NCBI GenBank assembly: GCA_003864495.1
Contig: ML133401.1
Span: 6,439,189-6,503,188, forward strand
DNA length: 64,000 nucleotides
Origin: Nemopilema nomurai
Taxonomy: Eukaryota > Cnidaria > Scyphozoa > Rhizostomeae > Rhizostomatidae
Direction of reading: 5' to 3'
Shown here in pieces: positions 1 to 11,676 of this stretch (position 1 is the stretch's first letter; every line of letters starts with the position of its first letter). Made by a program: the position numbers and the translations under genes. Below the pieces are notes generated by a model. That model saw only the letters and a program-made list of their open reading frames with translations. It made no database searches and had not been told where the DNA came from.

Positions 1-1585
1 TGTCTGTCATTTGATTAGCAGTTAACCTCAAGAATTAACAGTCTTTACCGACGTTATGAAGAAAAACTCTACCAATAATTCAGTGTTAACGTTTTTCGCA
101 CTGAAGTACTAATTTTGTGAGAATTTTCAATGCTTAATTTTTGTTTCTGCTGCATGCTTGTTTAATTCAATTTATGTGGTGGGTCTCTTTCTAATCACCT
201 CCTCAACGTTCATTTTAATTTCACTTCTCCCCTATTTCATTCTTCTTAATCGCCCACCTATTACAAATCTCAGAGTACTAGGCCTGGGACAGTTTTTTCC
301 TCAATGAACTGCCACTTAAGTTTTGTTCAAAGATGAGTGATTTTGGACCCGTACGGGATTATGTGCGTTACTGGAACCTTGCCTTGGCTGTGATACTCAA
401 CCTGTATCGGTTTTGTTTGATTGTTTGCCGAGATCTGAAAGCGACACCCGTTGGGCTGGTTATTGGATTACCTGGCTATTCCCTGCCTGTGACCATTGAC
501 AAAAATGGCCTTGTCAAACGGAGCCTGGGACCTCTAATGTAGCATTCTCTCTCACTAGCTTCAAGCGAACGTTCACGTCTGTTTCACTTTGGTGCCGAGC
601 CCCTTAGGACTCACTTTCTTACTGACCAGAAATGTTATATTTCATATTACCTTTCTGAATATCATATTACCCATGTTTCATATTACCTTTCTGAATATCA
701 TATTACCTATGTTTCATATTACTTTTCTGTTATGTACTCACAACCAGCAGAAAAACAATCGTGATTTAGCCTTAGAAATCTTGATAATGATGCGTCACAA
801 GACTCAACACCTCATCTATGCCTTTCCTTCATTTTTCGATTTTTTCCTTGATGGTTGAATGTGACGTTATTATTGATATTAACAAATATTTATACAGAAT
901 AGTACTTCAGTTGTATGATACATATATACACGAATTTTAGAATGGATACATTACATTTTGAAGACATCAAGTATGATCAACACATTTAAAAGCACACAAT
1001 CACCCCCACCCCACTCACCCCCACACAGACACATCCTCGCACCTTCATGGAAGTAAAGCATAAGCTCTTTATATGTCAACGTAAATACACGGTCATATTT
1101 CAAGGTGTGGAATAACAACATGTAAGTGTTTTTTGGCTCCTGTCTGTCTGGCTATGCCACCTGGCGTTCAATACGTCGAAGCCAGGCAGTTTCCCCACCC
1201 ACAACGTATCATTAATTACGATTTAATTCGCTTCCGATAACACTCCTAAATATAGTTTCAATTGGACTGAATGTTAATTTTGAACTTTTATTTCTAACAG
1301 CGGTAATAGACCTGACCATAAATTGCATCTCCCACATATTAAGCGTAGTGATTGCTTGTTATTCAAAATACAGAATCATTCAGTTCGTAGTTTCGAAGTT
1401 TCAAATGACTATCAGCAGGCTAAAATACATGCAATCAATTAAAAAGCGACTTTACCACAAAGCTGTATATCAAGCGTGCTCGAATTGCAAATTGTTAATT
1501 GCGGCTTCTAATTAGGGAGTTGGACTTCCATAAATATAGGAATATTATTATATGCTAACCAGTCACTCTTGAAGCATCTTCAGTC
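1..1585. other. Intergenic DNA before the collagen-like gene
   Basis: No gene can be supported here. Short ORFs such as 333-542 (+) lack domains, splice context or recognisable family features. The stretch holds a 36-bp tandem repeat (listed separately) and AT-rich sequence. An ATAAATAT motif at 1530-1537 could be the TATA element of the gene starting at 1619, but this is inferred from position only. Confidence 0.5.
640..728. repeat. 36-bp tandem repeat, about 2.5 copies
   Basis: Copies at 640-675 and 676-711 differ by one base, and a partial third copy runs to about 728. Each copy itself contains two related 'catattac' halves. The unit length is a multiple of three, which is why a spurious ORF crosses it. 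Confidence 0.85.
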
Positions 1586-1618
1586 GTGCAAGTGGAGGTT
1601 ATTCAAGAAAAAGCAACG

Positions 1619-2927
1619 ATGAAGATCTTGGTTTTCTGCTGTTTCCTTTTTAGTAAGTGCCTGTTTTTCCAGTACTTTCCACCACATCTCTCTTATACAC
1701 TATCAATATGCTGTATTCTATATACTGTATTTCTGTTTTATGCAATGTTTCTGCTAATACAAATACTGATACTACAAACTGTAGGGAGATTTTGTAAATC
1801 TTTGAGCTGCAAATCACACCAAATTGACTCAGCTTTTATTTTAGTGTTGGCTAAAACTTTTTCTATTGCGTTTGTTAAATTATTAACTTCTGCCGTATTT
1901 AGTTTCTTCATAAAAGTGAGTTTCCAGCATTGCTAGTGCTGTGGTGAATATGATTATACAATTGAATTGCATTATTTGTTTTCAGGCATCGCTACTGCCA
2001 TGTACATTGATGGTGAGAACGATGCGGAGGAGGACCCAAGACATGGCTATGGGTACAAGTATGGGTACAAAGTAAAAGTCATAAAGGGACCACCTGGACC
2101 CCAGGACCACCAGGACCACCTGGACCAGTAGGTCCAGAGGGACCACCAGGAATGAAAGGTATGCAAAGGTCTCTTCGATATGCCCTAGGTCCTCTCGCGC
2201 TGGTTGGACGCAAACGCGTCCAAACAATGTCAACGTAAAATGGGTGCTTGCAAAGCTCGACCATTCCAAAATCGAATACTCCCCATCTTCTGAAAGAGAA
2301 TATTTTGCAAACTTTTAGTTTTTCAAAGCAGTTTTGGTGGCCATTAATCCCGTAGGCTGGTCAGCTTTTTCCCATGCCTTCATTTACCTCCTTAGTATGT
2401 TCCAACTAGTATTCATTTTAAACTGAGTGGATGCCACCCATGCGCCGGGATTGAGCATGGGTCCCTGGTACGGTGGTCTAGGTCACCCGGATATGGGAAA
2501 ACGTTTACTTGGACGATAAACCTCGTCGAAGACCATAGCCGTCGAAGACCTGAAATAGATTCAGCCTAAAAAGCTTGAGATGTCACATGCTATCACATCA
2601 CATGCTATTTGCTATTATCACATGAAGCATAATGCTTTCTTCGTAGGTCCACGAGGACGTCCAGGAAGGCCAGGTAGACCCGGCAAACCAGGAAGACCAG
2701 GACGCCCCGGACGCCCAGGGTCGCCCGGTCGCCCAGGAAAGCGTGGAAGGCCCGGACGCCCAGGTAGACCAGGTCGCCCTGGAAAACCCGGAAGACCAGG
2801 CAGAAGGGGACCACCAGGAAGGGACGGCAGACCAGGACCCAGAGGCCCGAAAGGACCCCGTGGACCCCCTGGCAAGCCAGGCAAGAAGTACTGGTACCCT
2901 CGGTACGGCAAACCCACCTATGGCTAG
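1619..2927 (+). CDS. Short secreted collagen-like (Gly-X-Y) protein, frameshifted in exon 2
   Basis: Three exons: 1619-1652, 1986-2158 and 2647-2927, with phase-1 introns (GTAAGT...CAG and GTATGC...TAG). Exon 1 plus the start of exon 2 encode a signal peptide ([16 protein letters not shown]), then an acidic stretch and a GYGYKYGYK segment. The rest is uninterrupted Gly-X-Y, dominated by G-R-P in exon 3, ending in a Tyr-rich tail ([14 protein letters not shown]). There is no cysteine-rich flank, so it is not a classical minicollagen. The likely role is an extracellular or mesoglea/capsule matrix protein; this is inferred. The run CCCC at 2099-2102 is one C short of what the Gly-X-Y frame needs: as written the frame stops at 2129, yet downstream the Gly-X-Y frame is perfect and joins exon 3 in phase. 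This is a sequencing/assembly indel or a recent pseudogenising mutation. Confidence 0.75.
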
Positions 2928-4478
2928 AGCTGCAAGACTTTGGCCTTCGATTTGAACACTTAGATTAATGACAAAAGTAAATGGCGGCAGTATCGCGTAA
3001 TTTACTTACTTCAATTATCACAATATTTCTTCAAACTTCGTCTTTCTGCGTGAACTCTTGCCTAGTCCGATCTTGTAGCACAGGGGCTTCTACTTCATCG
3101 CCTTGCAGGCGCGACTCCAGTCACTGTTATCGTGGTATTTGGCATTTTCACACGAAAGTGATTTGGCATTTTGATTTGGCATTTTGATTTGGCATTCTGT
3201 TGTACTTAGTCATGGTCAATTTTCCAGTTTTCACTTCCACGGCAAGTATCGAAACTTTTTTGAGTACCAAAAATTGACGACTACCTAGCAATACATGGTT
3301 TTGCACCAACGTGAGCTGCAAGGGCCTAAGATCAAGATTATTCAGCGGGTTTCAAGAACAATACTTATGACGTCATCTAACTACACTTATGACGCTTTCT
3401 TTGAAGTGCACTGTAATAGAATCAGGTCAAACACTGATGGAGAAAATTGTGAAAGCTTCTGGTCCAAGCTACGTTCCGGTCCAGGCTACCTGCTTGCCCA
3501 ACATTCAGGCCATCTGCTATCTTACCCCGCTATCACCGTTTCTGCTTGCAAATCCACGTAGCATGTGCAAGCACTCCGTCGCAAGAGTGCAAGTATGGCT
3601 GCTAAGGCAGGTTCTAATGATAATTAAATCACTGTTTTAGAATATGACCGCAGTTTGCCTTCATCGTTTCGTCTTTGATCACACCAACCGTTGGAATTTG
3701 GAAGCCCCTTGTTTTTCTCTTCTATTCCCAGCATCCGAGCCTTAACCGTTTCATGTCAAATGCCAGAACGGCTAACCCAGAACGGTTTGACGACAGAAAC
3801 TTGTTTCTTCAAAGGTTTTTCATATTCAGGGAAGTATTTGTATGTAAGAAGTCGAGCCTCTCAATACTCAGCACTTAGAGTTCTGAAGTAGTTAGATTAG
3901 AACGCACTCAGAAAGGAATGAAGTTCAATTGGATGTAAAAATTTCAAGCATCTAGTATTTCGATAGTGATATGCCTAACATGTAGCTAGCAATATAAAGA
4001 GCATCATCTCCATAGGGGCAGTTTCTTAAATAATGAGCAATTTTGGTAGAGTTTTTGAAATTTTAGACAATAAGTCTTTGTTAGGATTTTAGCCGCCAGA
4101 AATACTGTATAGCTAGCTATCTAGGGCGGCCTTTCTGGGCATAGAAACGGTTGACGAGCCTCCTTCGTGTTCTTAGCAAAATGAGGAAAATCTCCACTTT
4201 CTAAGTTCATCGCCCCTTTTGACCCCCCTGGTTCCCACGTCTCTGGGTTGAAACATTGATGTCCACTTTCTTAGAACAGTGTGATGAAAGGGCATGTCAG
4301 CGATGTCTATCCTTTACCGAACCTTTTGCCGCGAAGAATTTCATACTGAGACATTGGTGGGAAATGGTTCAGCGCACTGTAAGCTGATATACCAATGTTT
4401 ACAGGACACACGTCCGCGTGAGCGAATATTCACAAACAGGGAAGCGCTTTGGGCTGTTTTGAGAGTGTGTTCGCGCTA
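2928..4478. other. Intergenic DNA between collagen-like and PTB genes
   Basis: No gene is supported. The ORFs at 3295-3640 and 3675-3891 overlap in several frames and show no recognisable domain. A 13-bp tandem repeat (unit atttggcattttg) lies at 3161-3199, with a related copy at 3137-3149. The collagen-like gene's 3' UTR presumably occupies the first part. Confidence 0.45.
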
Positions 4479-4590
4479 GTTCGGTGGAGTCAGTTCGGTG
4501 GAGTCAGATCGGTGGAGTCAGTTCGGTGGAGTCAGTTCGGTGAAGTCAGTTCGGTGGAGTCAGTTCGGTGGAGTCAGTTTGGTGGCGCTA
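4479..4590. repeat. 14-bp minisatellite abutting the PTB gene start codon
   Basis: Eight consecutive 14-bp units (consensus gttcggtggagtca) run from 4479 to 4590. Units 3 and 5 differ by one or two bases and unit 8 is the most diverged. Only seven bases (gtggacc) separate the array from the ATG at 4598, so it would lie in the 5' UTR or core promoter. It matches no known element I can name. Confidence 0.9.
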
Positions 4591-4597
4591 GTGGACC

Positions 4598-5434
4598 ATG
4601 GATCGCCTTCATTCAGCGTTCGAAGATGCTTGTCGCAAACTCGGCTTGAAGCGAGTTAAGTATAAAAAGCGTGAGACCAGCTTCAAGGTAAAGGCTATGG
4701 GGCTGGCTGGGACACCCACTGAAGGCATTCAAGCGGGCCACGCCAAGGCAGCGGCAGCACAGTTATTGAATATCTGGACCAGGGAAGATTCTTTGGACGT
4801 TGCTCTCACGGTATCCGCAAGTAAAGGTCTGCGGATCAAGGACAAACGAGGCAAGGAGCTACTAAGCTACAAAATCTACAACGTGGCTAATTGCACTGTT
4901 GACAGGGAAAACCCCGATGTCTTTCTCTTCATGGCAAGACACAGAGGTACGGATGTAAGCTGCCATGCGTTCTACTGCAGCGACGAAGTGCAGGCAGAAG
5001 CTATTTGTTTGTGTTTGTCCAGCGCCTTTCACAAGGCCTTCGAGGCCTGGGTACGTCTTAATGGAAATCCGCCTTTGGATCCAAAGCCAGTGACAAAACA
5101 CCCGAGTGAGGAGCTCGGTCGTCCGGCCCAAGTTATGGATCCGCACATGGAGAAAAAGCATCTGGAGAAGGCTTTCACTTCTGATAGTCATCCGAAGAGA
5201 AATTTTGAAAACGGTCGTCGTCCAAGCACACTGAGCGAAGCTTCTGCGTTCAGTTTTAACAGTCAGGCAGACGATGCGTTTTCAGCACTGCTTGCTGTAG
5301 AGGAGGGGGACGAGGACCCCCTGGTGCCAGTCATCAGAACGGACTACGACTGGGCCAATGTCGAAGAGAAGGAGAGTGTTTTGTGCTTGCTAGAGGGGGA
5401 GGAGGTTGTATGGGAGAACGACTCTGAATGTTGA
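4598..5434 (+). CDS. Intronless PTB/PID-domain adaptor protein (ARH/Dab-like)
   Basis: A single 278-codon frame. The ATG lies in a good context (ggaccATGg), just after the 14-bp repeat array. Residues about 26-152 resemble a phosphotyrosine-binding/PID domain of the ARH (LDLRAP1)/Dab/FAM43 type. The strand reading DVALTVSASKGLRI is followed by the YKIYNVANCTVD strand, then VFLFMARH, the signature CHAFYCSD, and a C-terminal helix ending AFHKAFEAW. In this family the domain binds NPxY-type tails of membrane receptors and links them to endocytic machinery. The C-terminal 120 residues are low-complexity and acidic (EEGDEDP, LEGEEVVWEND) with no second domain. The missing introns suggest a retrogene or an intron-poor lineage like FAM43. 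A possible poly(A) signal AATAAA lies at 5905-5910. Which subfamily it belongs to is not settled. Confidence 0.8.
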   Translation: MDRLHSAFEDACRKLGLKRVKYKKRETSFKVKAMGLAGTPTEGIQAGHAKAAAAQLLNIWTREDSLDVALTVSASKGLRIKDKRGKELLSYKIYNVANCTVDRENPDVFLFMARHRGTDVSCHAFYCSDEVQAEAICLCLSSAFHKAFEAWVRLNGNPPLDPKPVTKHPSEELGRPAQVMDPHMEKKHLEKAFTSDSHPKRNFENGRRPSTLSEASAFSFNSQADDAFSALLAVEEGDEDPLVPVIRTDYDWANVEEKESVLCLLEGEEVVWENDSEC

Positions 5435-5599
5435 GAGCCGCATTATCACGAAACATTGTCGTCGTTTGGTATAGTTTAAACTACATGCACTGAGTTGGCA
5501 GTTGGGTTATATGTGTAGTTGAATAAGAACAGACTCAGGAAGCCCCAACAGCACATCCAGACAATGGTAACTCAATCGCCATTCCTGTGGAACACAGAA

Positions 5600-5974
5600 T
5601 CAGTGTGACATCTTGCTATTGTGATTTATACCTTTGTTTGCTTGGCGCAAACGGGTCCGAGCTTTGTGCTTCTCCAAAGAAAAGAGAGCCGCCATGATTT
5701 CATCTTTGCCCTGTAGACTTCTAAGAACTAACTCGATTGGATCATATGGTGTGGGAGCTAGGCCCTTTTCTATTGCAGCCACCAAAGGACTGAAGGTCTT
5801 TGCATTTCTTTTAAAAATGAAGTTGATAAAATGTTGAATACGAGTATGATTTTTTGCGGTTTCTTGTGGCTTTTCAGGTAAGCAGTGTAATGCAAACAAT
5901 GACCAATAAAGCGTCCATTTGGTTCCTTTCTCCGAATGGCCAGCACCGGAAATCCTACGAGGAACAACGGTCAA
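5600..5974 (-). other. Unassigned minus-strand open frame
   Basis: An open frame of about 120 codons with no ATG at its 5' edge. The composition is plausible for coding: mixed charged and hydrophobic residues with an Arg/Lys-rich end (EKHKARTRLRQANKG). I recognise no domain. It overlaps a plus-strand AATAAA at 5905-5910 that would suit the PTB gene's 3' end, so it may simply lie in an antisense 3' UTR. It could also be a decayed mobile-element fragment or a terminal exon of an unseen gene. Confidence 0.15.
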
Positions 5975-7181
5975 TTGCTTTGGTTTTTTCTATCTATTCA
6001 AAAGCCTCTGGGTAACGGGGATGAGATTCTTCTAGGGTCAAGAAAAAGTTGTACCTGAATTTAAAGAACGCGGTTTTTGTAAGCTTGAAGCCGTTTAGAC
6101 AATAATTGCGTCTGTTAACTGCAAAACATGGTTCGTAATGACGTGCCTACTTTTATTTTTAGGAAACCGAGTACCCAGCCTACTTTTTATTTTTCGCTTG
6201 AATTCTACTTCCGAGTGGATTATAGCTCCTGAAGGTTATTGGACTTAGAGAGAATAACAAGATTCTGGCACAGGTGTTGATTCTGACCTAGGGCGTGCCA
6301 AACTCATCGGTACGAAAAAGGGGTCCCTAAAATGATCATAAGTCTCGTAAAACAGATCGGAAAAATTGCAGTAATTCTTGTCGGTATGCAGCTTAGTTCC
6401 CAGACCTCATGTTGTCCGGTCGAAAGTGAAAAAAGATGGCTCTCTTCAGGCCTATAAGGCATCAAAACATGTAGGCTCGGTGCGCATTGTTTTACTACTA
6501 ATTTGTTCGTTTTGAAATATAATAGGTCCACTTTTAAAACTTCAACAGGTACATATTGTAGGTCGCCAGGGATGTGTAATTATAAGGCAGCTAATGTAGT
6601 TGGTTTTCCAGAAGCCAGTATTCGAATCATGAATGATTTAATGAGAAGATGTATTGTTTATACGTGAAATAACGTTGTCCGTGTGTGTAAAACAAAGCAC
6701 ATTAATTATTGGTATGGAATTTTATGAAGAGATACTTTCGAGAGAGACAGATTCAAAAGTGCAATTAATTCTCTCAATAGAACCAGAGGTGCGAATTCGA
6801 TTTTAAGTCTGATAAGATGGTACTTTAGGGACTCTGACCACAGTTGAGATTCGGATTACGTTCTGGCGACTATCAATGTGAAAAACAAGGTTTGGCTCCG
6901 AGACAGATGACGGTGCGGTTAAAAGGCACGGGGTTAACAAATAACAACTAGCAGTGCTGTTGTAAAGAGAAGATGAAGATGTAAACAGAATGGGACTGTT
7001 TACAAAAGAAGGTTGCTATAAACAGCATCACCTTCTTATTAGCTGAAAAACATAGCTGTGGTTTTGAAACTTGATAGCTATGGATTATGAAAAAACTCAC
7101 ATATTTTCAAGTCTTTGGTTACAACAGGGCCAATGGTGAGAGTAAACAGATGTGCCTTGACTTGCAGAGATTTAGATACAA

Positions 7182-7239
7182 ACAAGGATGCTAGTTACAT
7201 AACTCTGCATACAAGGATGCTAGTTACATAACTCTGCAT
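7182..7239. repeat. 29-bp perfect tandem duplication
   Basis: Positions 7182-7210 are repeated exactly at 7211-7239. The copies are identical, which points to a recent duplication or replication slippage. Confidence 0.9.
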
Positions 7240-8729
7240 ACAAGCAGCCCTGTGGTCGGCCTGTATACAGATTTGCTGCAGTACCAATGCCTCACATACT
7301 GTATATTAACACCAATTAAATTACTAATAAAAGAACCAGGATAAACAAATGAAACCACAAATTCCAGATGTTGTTTAGAAAGGGCAAATTTTAACAGGAA
7401 AATTGTCTCATCCAGTGATTGAATTTTTCTAAAAATATCAGTATTCTGAATAGTTTGGTCCAGTAAGCTTAAGTACAGTTAATACAACATAAAACCTATT
7501 ATTGAATATGAAAAGATGTACTGCCGCTTTGTCGTTGCTTCTGATTTGAAACCTGACTTACTTACAGATGGATGATAAAACGTGAAAAGACAAAAAGTGC
7601 ATACATGTGCAGCATTGTTGACAACAAACCACTAAAATGTCTTTATCAAACAACTTGAATCCCAAATATAATATGTGATTTCAGGTTATTTGGAATAAGA
7701 TGATGTCCGTCAAGGTCTTTGCTATAAGATTCAGTAGACAGGCTTCGGTTGCTGAGTCAACAAAATACCAAAACGCTTCTTCAGTGTGTACCTGTGACTT
7801 GAATATTTGTCATCAGGTGAAAAGCGTGCTGAAAGGAAAATGAGTCATAAAAAAACTACAATTGTTTACAAAAATACAAGAAATAAGTGTATGTGAATAA
7901 ATGTCACATAAAAAACACATCAAAGAGGTAAAAACATAAGAGAAGTAATAAAAGAGTCTCTTCATGAAGAGCAAAATTTTGCAGAAAATTGTCAATATCT
8001 CAACTATCTTTATCAACTACAAATGATGATAATCAGATTTTGCTTACATCAAAGTCAGTGTTTTGCTCATAAATTTTATCCAAAATTTGAAAAGTCAACA
8101 AATTTGCTTTTATTAATAATAGTTTATATCATACTTGGGTGTGCTGAACATGTTTGGTTCCCATTAGGGTCTTTTTTCTAAAACAAAGAAGTGTTTTCAT
8201 TATTTATAAAATGATTGAAGTAGTTTGCAGAATATAAAAGTCAGGACGCCTAGAAGCTAAAACATCACATTTGTGAACACAACAGGGCAAGTCAGAATAT
8301 GAGGGCTTTGAAAATTGTCAGCATGAGAGACCCTGTACGTGCAAAAATGATTTGCTAATTCCAGTTTAGAACCAATCATAATTTTGAATTAGTCTGAAAA
8401 ATAATCTTGTGACAAAATGTATTGCCAAGCTGGTCTATTCAACCGTAACAGACCTAGACAAGAACCATTACAAAATTTGATGGAACTTAATTATTGAGAG
8501 TTATTTAGTTTAAGGATCAACAAAATTTGGCCTGTTAGAATAGTTGCGGGTGTAAAAAAGTGCTAAATAATGGGATCACAAGAAGTCTGTTGTGATTGTC
8601 AAAACTCCATATTTAAGGAATTGCTTCAGTTGCAACAATTAATGTTGTAGAAGTCAAATATTTTCAAGGAGCTGGCAATTAATAAAAAGATCATTTAAAG
8701 CCCGTTGGTACTATCTTTCTAAGTTACAT

Positions 8730-9060
8730 GCTTTTTTTATAAGGAACCTACCACAAGGCCTAGTTCCAAAAGTTTCTTATTCATAGACCTCAAGTCATCA
8801 GATTTTAGTACCAAAAGTTCCTTAAAAGTTCCTCAATTTTCACTGCACATCAATAAGCCTTAACACTTAATAGAAAGAGGGGCGAGATAGAATATGCGGA
8901 AACTACTCAATAAAGCACTGGACACACGAATAGCAAACAATCTATGCGAGTATTGGCTGCAAATGAATGGAACGGGATTTCGATTTTAGTAGTACAAGTT
9001 CTTTATATATTTCCGTCTACTACATGTAGGTTCCTTATAAAATGGTTCCTTATAAAAAGC
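8730..9060. mobile_element. Non-autonomous TIR element, family 1, copy 1
   Basis: The left end reads gctttttttataaggaacc and the right end, reversed, reads gctttttataaggaacc, giving a terminal inverted repeat of about 18 bp. A second ataaggaacc motif lies just inside the right end. The interior from about 8741 to 8975 is shared at high identity with 23768-24000, showing an interspersed family. No transposase is encoded. The inner right part differs from the other copy, so one of them is rearranged or deleted. No clear target-site duplication was found, so the superfamily is not assigned. Confidence 0.65.
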
Positions 9061-9790
9061 GTGTACTGCTTATAAATGTAATACGTTTTTTCACTTACAC
9101 TAATGCTTTATAAATTCTGCATTACGACACATTGGGCTGGAATAAGAATAGATACTGTTTTCCCTTTTTAAAGCTATAAGTACAATAAAGCCGCGCCTTG
9201 ACGTCGATGTAAAAGATTTGAGGATCGACCTTTTCCTTCTTTGACCATTCTATTGCTTCACATTTCAGCAAAACTTCAAAAATGCAACTTGGTTTTTGTC
9301 ATGCACAGGTTTTTAGACAGAAAAAGAACACAAGTTCACGGCTAATGAGGACAAAGTCCTAACAAGATAGCTTTCTAACTCAATATCGTAATGATGCACG
9401 GCAAAAATCAACTTGGGGGTTAGAACAAACTTAAATGAGAAAGAAGTTCAATCCACGACGAAAAACAGCATTTTTTGGATATAAACTTACCATCAGCGTG
9501 TAGACCCTTTTCCCATCTTTCATGTAGTACATTAGATGCATTGTTCGGGAAAACCTTGATATTCCAATAAGAAAATTAAACAGCCCTTGTCCTCTACTGT
9601 CTTTGACCACGTTTCCCTGACTGAAAACACGCGAGAATCATTGACTATCGCTGCAATGTTGTTCTGACTCCGTCATGAAAGAGAGGTCGCAACAAAGAGA
9701 AAGTACTCCATGTAACAAAATGAAAAAATGGCAGCGACACTGCAAGCATGGGCTGTTGCTGGAAGAATTTTATCTTTATCAAAGCTATCT

Positions 9791-9953
9791 GGCACCGCGG
9801 AGCGTTGAGAAATGTGGGGGGTCTAAAAGAAGTGGAGGGGGGGCTAAAACCGTTACAAATGAGGCTTTATTGGTAGTTTATTACTTACCATTTGTCATCT
9901 TTTGCAAAAATTGGCATCTATAGCCCCCTCAGCCCCCCCTGCTTCACGGTGCC
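9791..9953. mobile_element. Short putative MITE with 13-bp imperfect inverted ends
   Basis: The ends ggcaccgcggagc and gcttcacggtgcc form an imperfect inverted repeat (11 of 13 positions). Runs of G just inside the left end mirror runs of C inside the right end. At 163 bp with no ORF it resembles a MITE, but only one copy was seen here and no target duplication is evident. Confidence 0.4.
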
Positions 9954-11676
9954 TGGTTACAGCTGATATTCCAAATCAAAAGGGGTCAGTTTTAGGGAAA
10001 AAGAAGTTAAGAATAACTTAAACTGTTTGTGAATTTTTGGATAGAATTTGTCTAAAGCTTCTTAAATGGCTTAAGTGGACTAGCATCATCATGAGAGTTC
10101 GATGCTGTCCGTTCTTCATCATCATTAAAATCAGTTGGATGCTCATCGCCTCCCAGATGAGGATCATCTTCATTAGCAAGATTACAGCTTGCCACATTCT
10201 CCTTGCTTATAAGGCCTCCATTGAATGCAGAAACTTAGTTTCAACCTTATTTGAGACAAATATTTGACATGATGAGCACATTGAATTATAGAAACGAGTT
10301 GTGATGGGTTTCTACCGACTGCGTTGCTCAACCTCTATGGACGATCCGAGCCAAAGTTGTCTTATTTAACGTGCAGAGAACACGGAGCCAGGTCGAGAGA
10401 AGAGAGGGAGACGACGCGTTGTCTGTTGTTTTCTGTAGCTCTGTTCCTGACTGACTCTGGCTTACTTTACAATTATATTTATACTAACTAATCTAAGAAT
10501 AAATTTGCTGACGAGGGATGAGAGAGGATGATGAAATGGTGATGTAATGAGGATGGAAGAGTCTAGGCTGATGTGTCAGCATGACATGGTGTGACAATGG
10601 AAAGTAGACAAAGAAGTCACTACAGAATCATCCTTACTTTTGCAACATAATTAAACAGTTCATGCTATTCTTACGACATTATTTTTTGCTCGTGTTTCAA
10701 ACAGACGCAAATTTTTTGAGAAATACTGTTTGGTGTATGTTTACCAAACCATTGAAGAAATGTCGATCTCAAAAGCTTATCTTTTAAAGCACTTCCTCAT
10801 CTTTTCGTGTTGTTTGCAGCTAGTAAAAATGTTTTGGCACCGATATGGGTTTTTCATTGCGAGCATAAACTCTCATAATTTTTTAAAGTACTTTTTAGAT
10901 CTGGCTTTATTTTATGAGAATGCAGGCCATAAAATCGGGACTAGAAAAACTCGTTCTTGCTTTTATATAGGTTTTTACTAGTTGAAATCGTTTTTCAAAA
11001 TATCCAGTTTCAAATTATTTTTCGGTGCAGAATGAAAACCATTAAGTCTCCATCCTAGTGTGCAAGGGCTCGCAACTTCCACTTTATCACTTCATGTCAC
11101 AATAACGAAGTCTAAAATGTTCTCCACAAAAGGGTTCTCTGGTTTCCACCATATTCGGTATTTCTTTTTCTTGCAAAGCAACGAGCTGAAAATGAGGGTG
11201 AAATGGCGCAACCTTTATTAAGCTTCAGCGATGAACGTCATCAATGGATTACTTGTACTGTTCCATTTTGATGACAGTTTCTAAACTCGGAATGGATACA
11301 TCATACGCGTTTGTTCTTCTACTTTCCTATAAATTTCAGATCAAAAATTTTTCCAAACAGCTGCTTGTCTGTGAATTGGATGTTTTTATGTTGCATAATA
11401 ACATCAATGCTGATGTTATTCAGGAAGATAGAATAGTGATGCATGAAGCACATAAAATATGTCAATGGCGCTACTCGCTTTGCACATTCTGCACTTCTTT
11501 CTAGACTTCTTTTAGCATGCCTAGAAACATGTTTGTAACAGCAGAGATAAATTCTGACAAAAAATGGAGAAATATAAAGAAACCATGGACGCGCAACTAC
11601 AGCTAATGATTCTATGACAGCTTAGGCCACTTTTGATTTAAATTTAAGCAACAGCTGATACATAGATATTTTTCTT

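Larger units (their letters stand above)
5435..11676. other. Long gene-poor stretch with scattered repeats
   Basis: After the presumed 3' UTR of the PTB gene I find no convincing gene in about 6 kb. It holds a 29-bp duplication, two TIR-bounded elements (both listed separately) and otherwise AT-rich unique-looking sequence. ORFs at 7813-8016, 9675-9923, 10037-10267, 10730-10981 and 11244-11504 are short and unlike any family I know. The end of the stretch may include the 3' UTR of the minus-strand gene that stops at 11677. Confidence 0.45.

Noticed and set aside
1619..2927. Minicollagen (nematocyst) identity
   Set aside because: The flanking cysteine-rich domains that define minicollagens are absent; the protein has only a signal peptide, Gly-X-Y repeats and a Tyr-rich tail.
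2605..2955. Proline/leucine-rich frames antisense or shifted to the collagen-like exon
   Set aside because: Shadows of the GC-rich Gly-X-Y repeat; only the plus frame at 2647-2927 joins the signal-peptide exon in phase.
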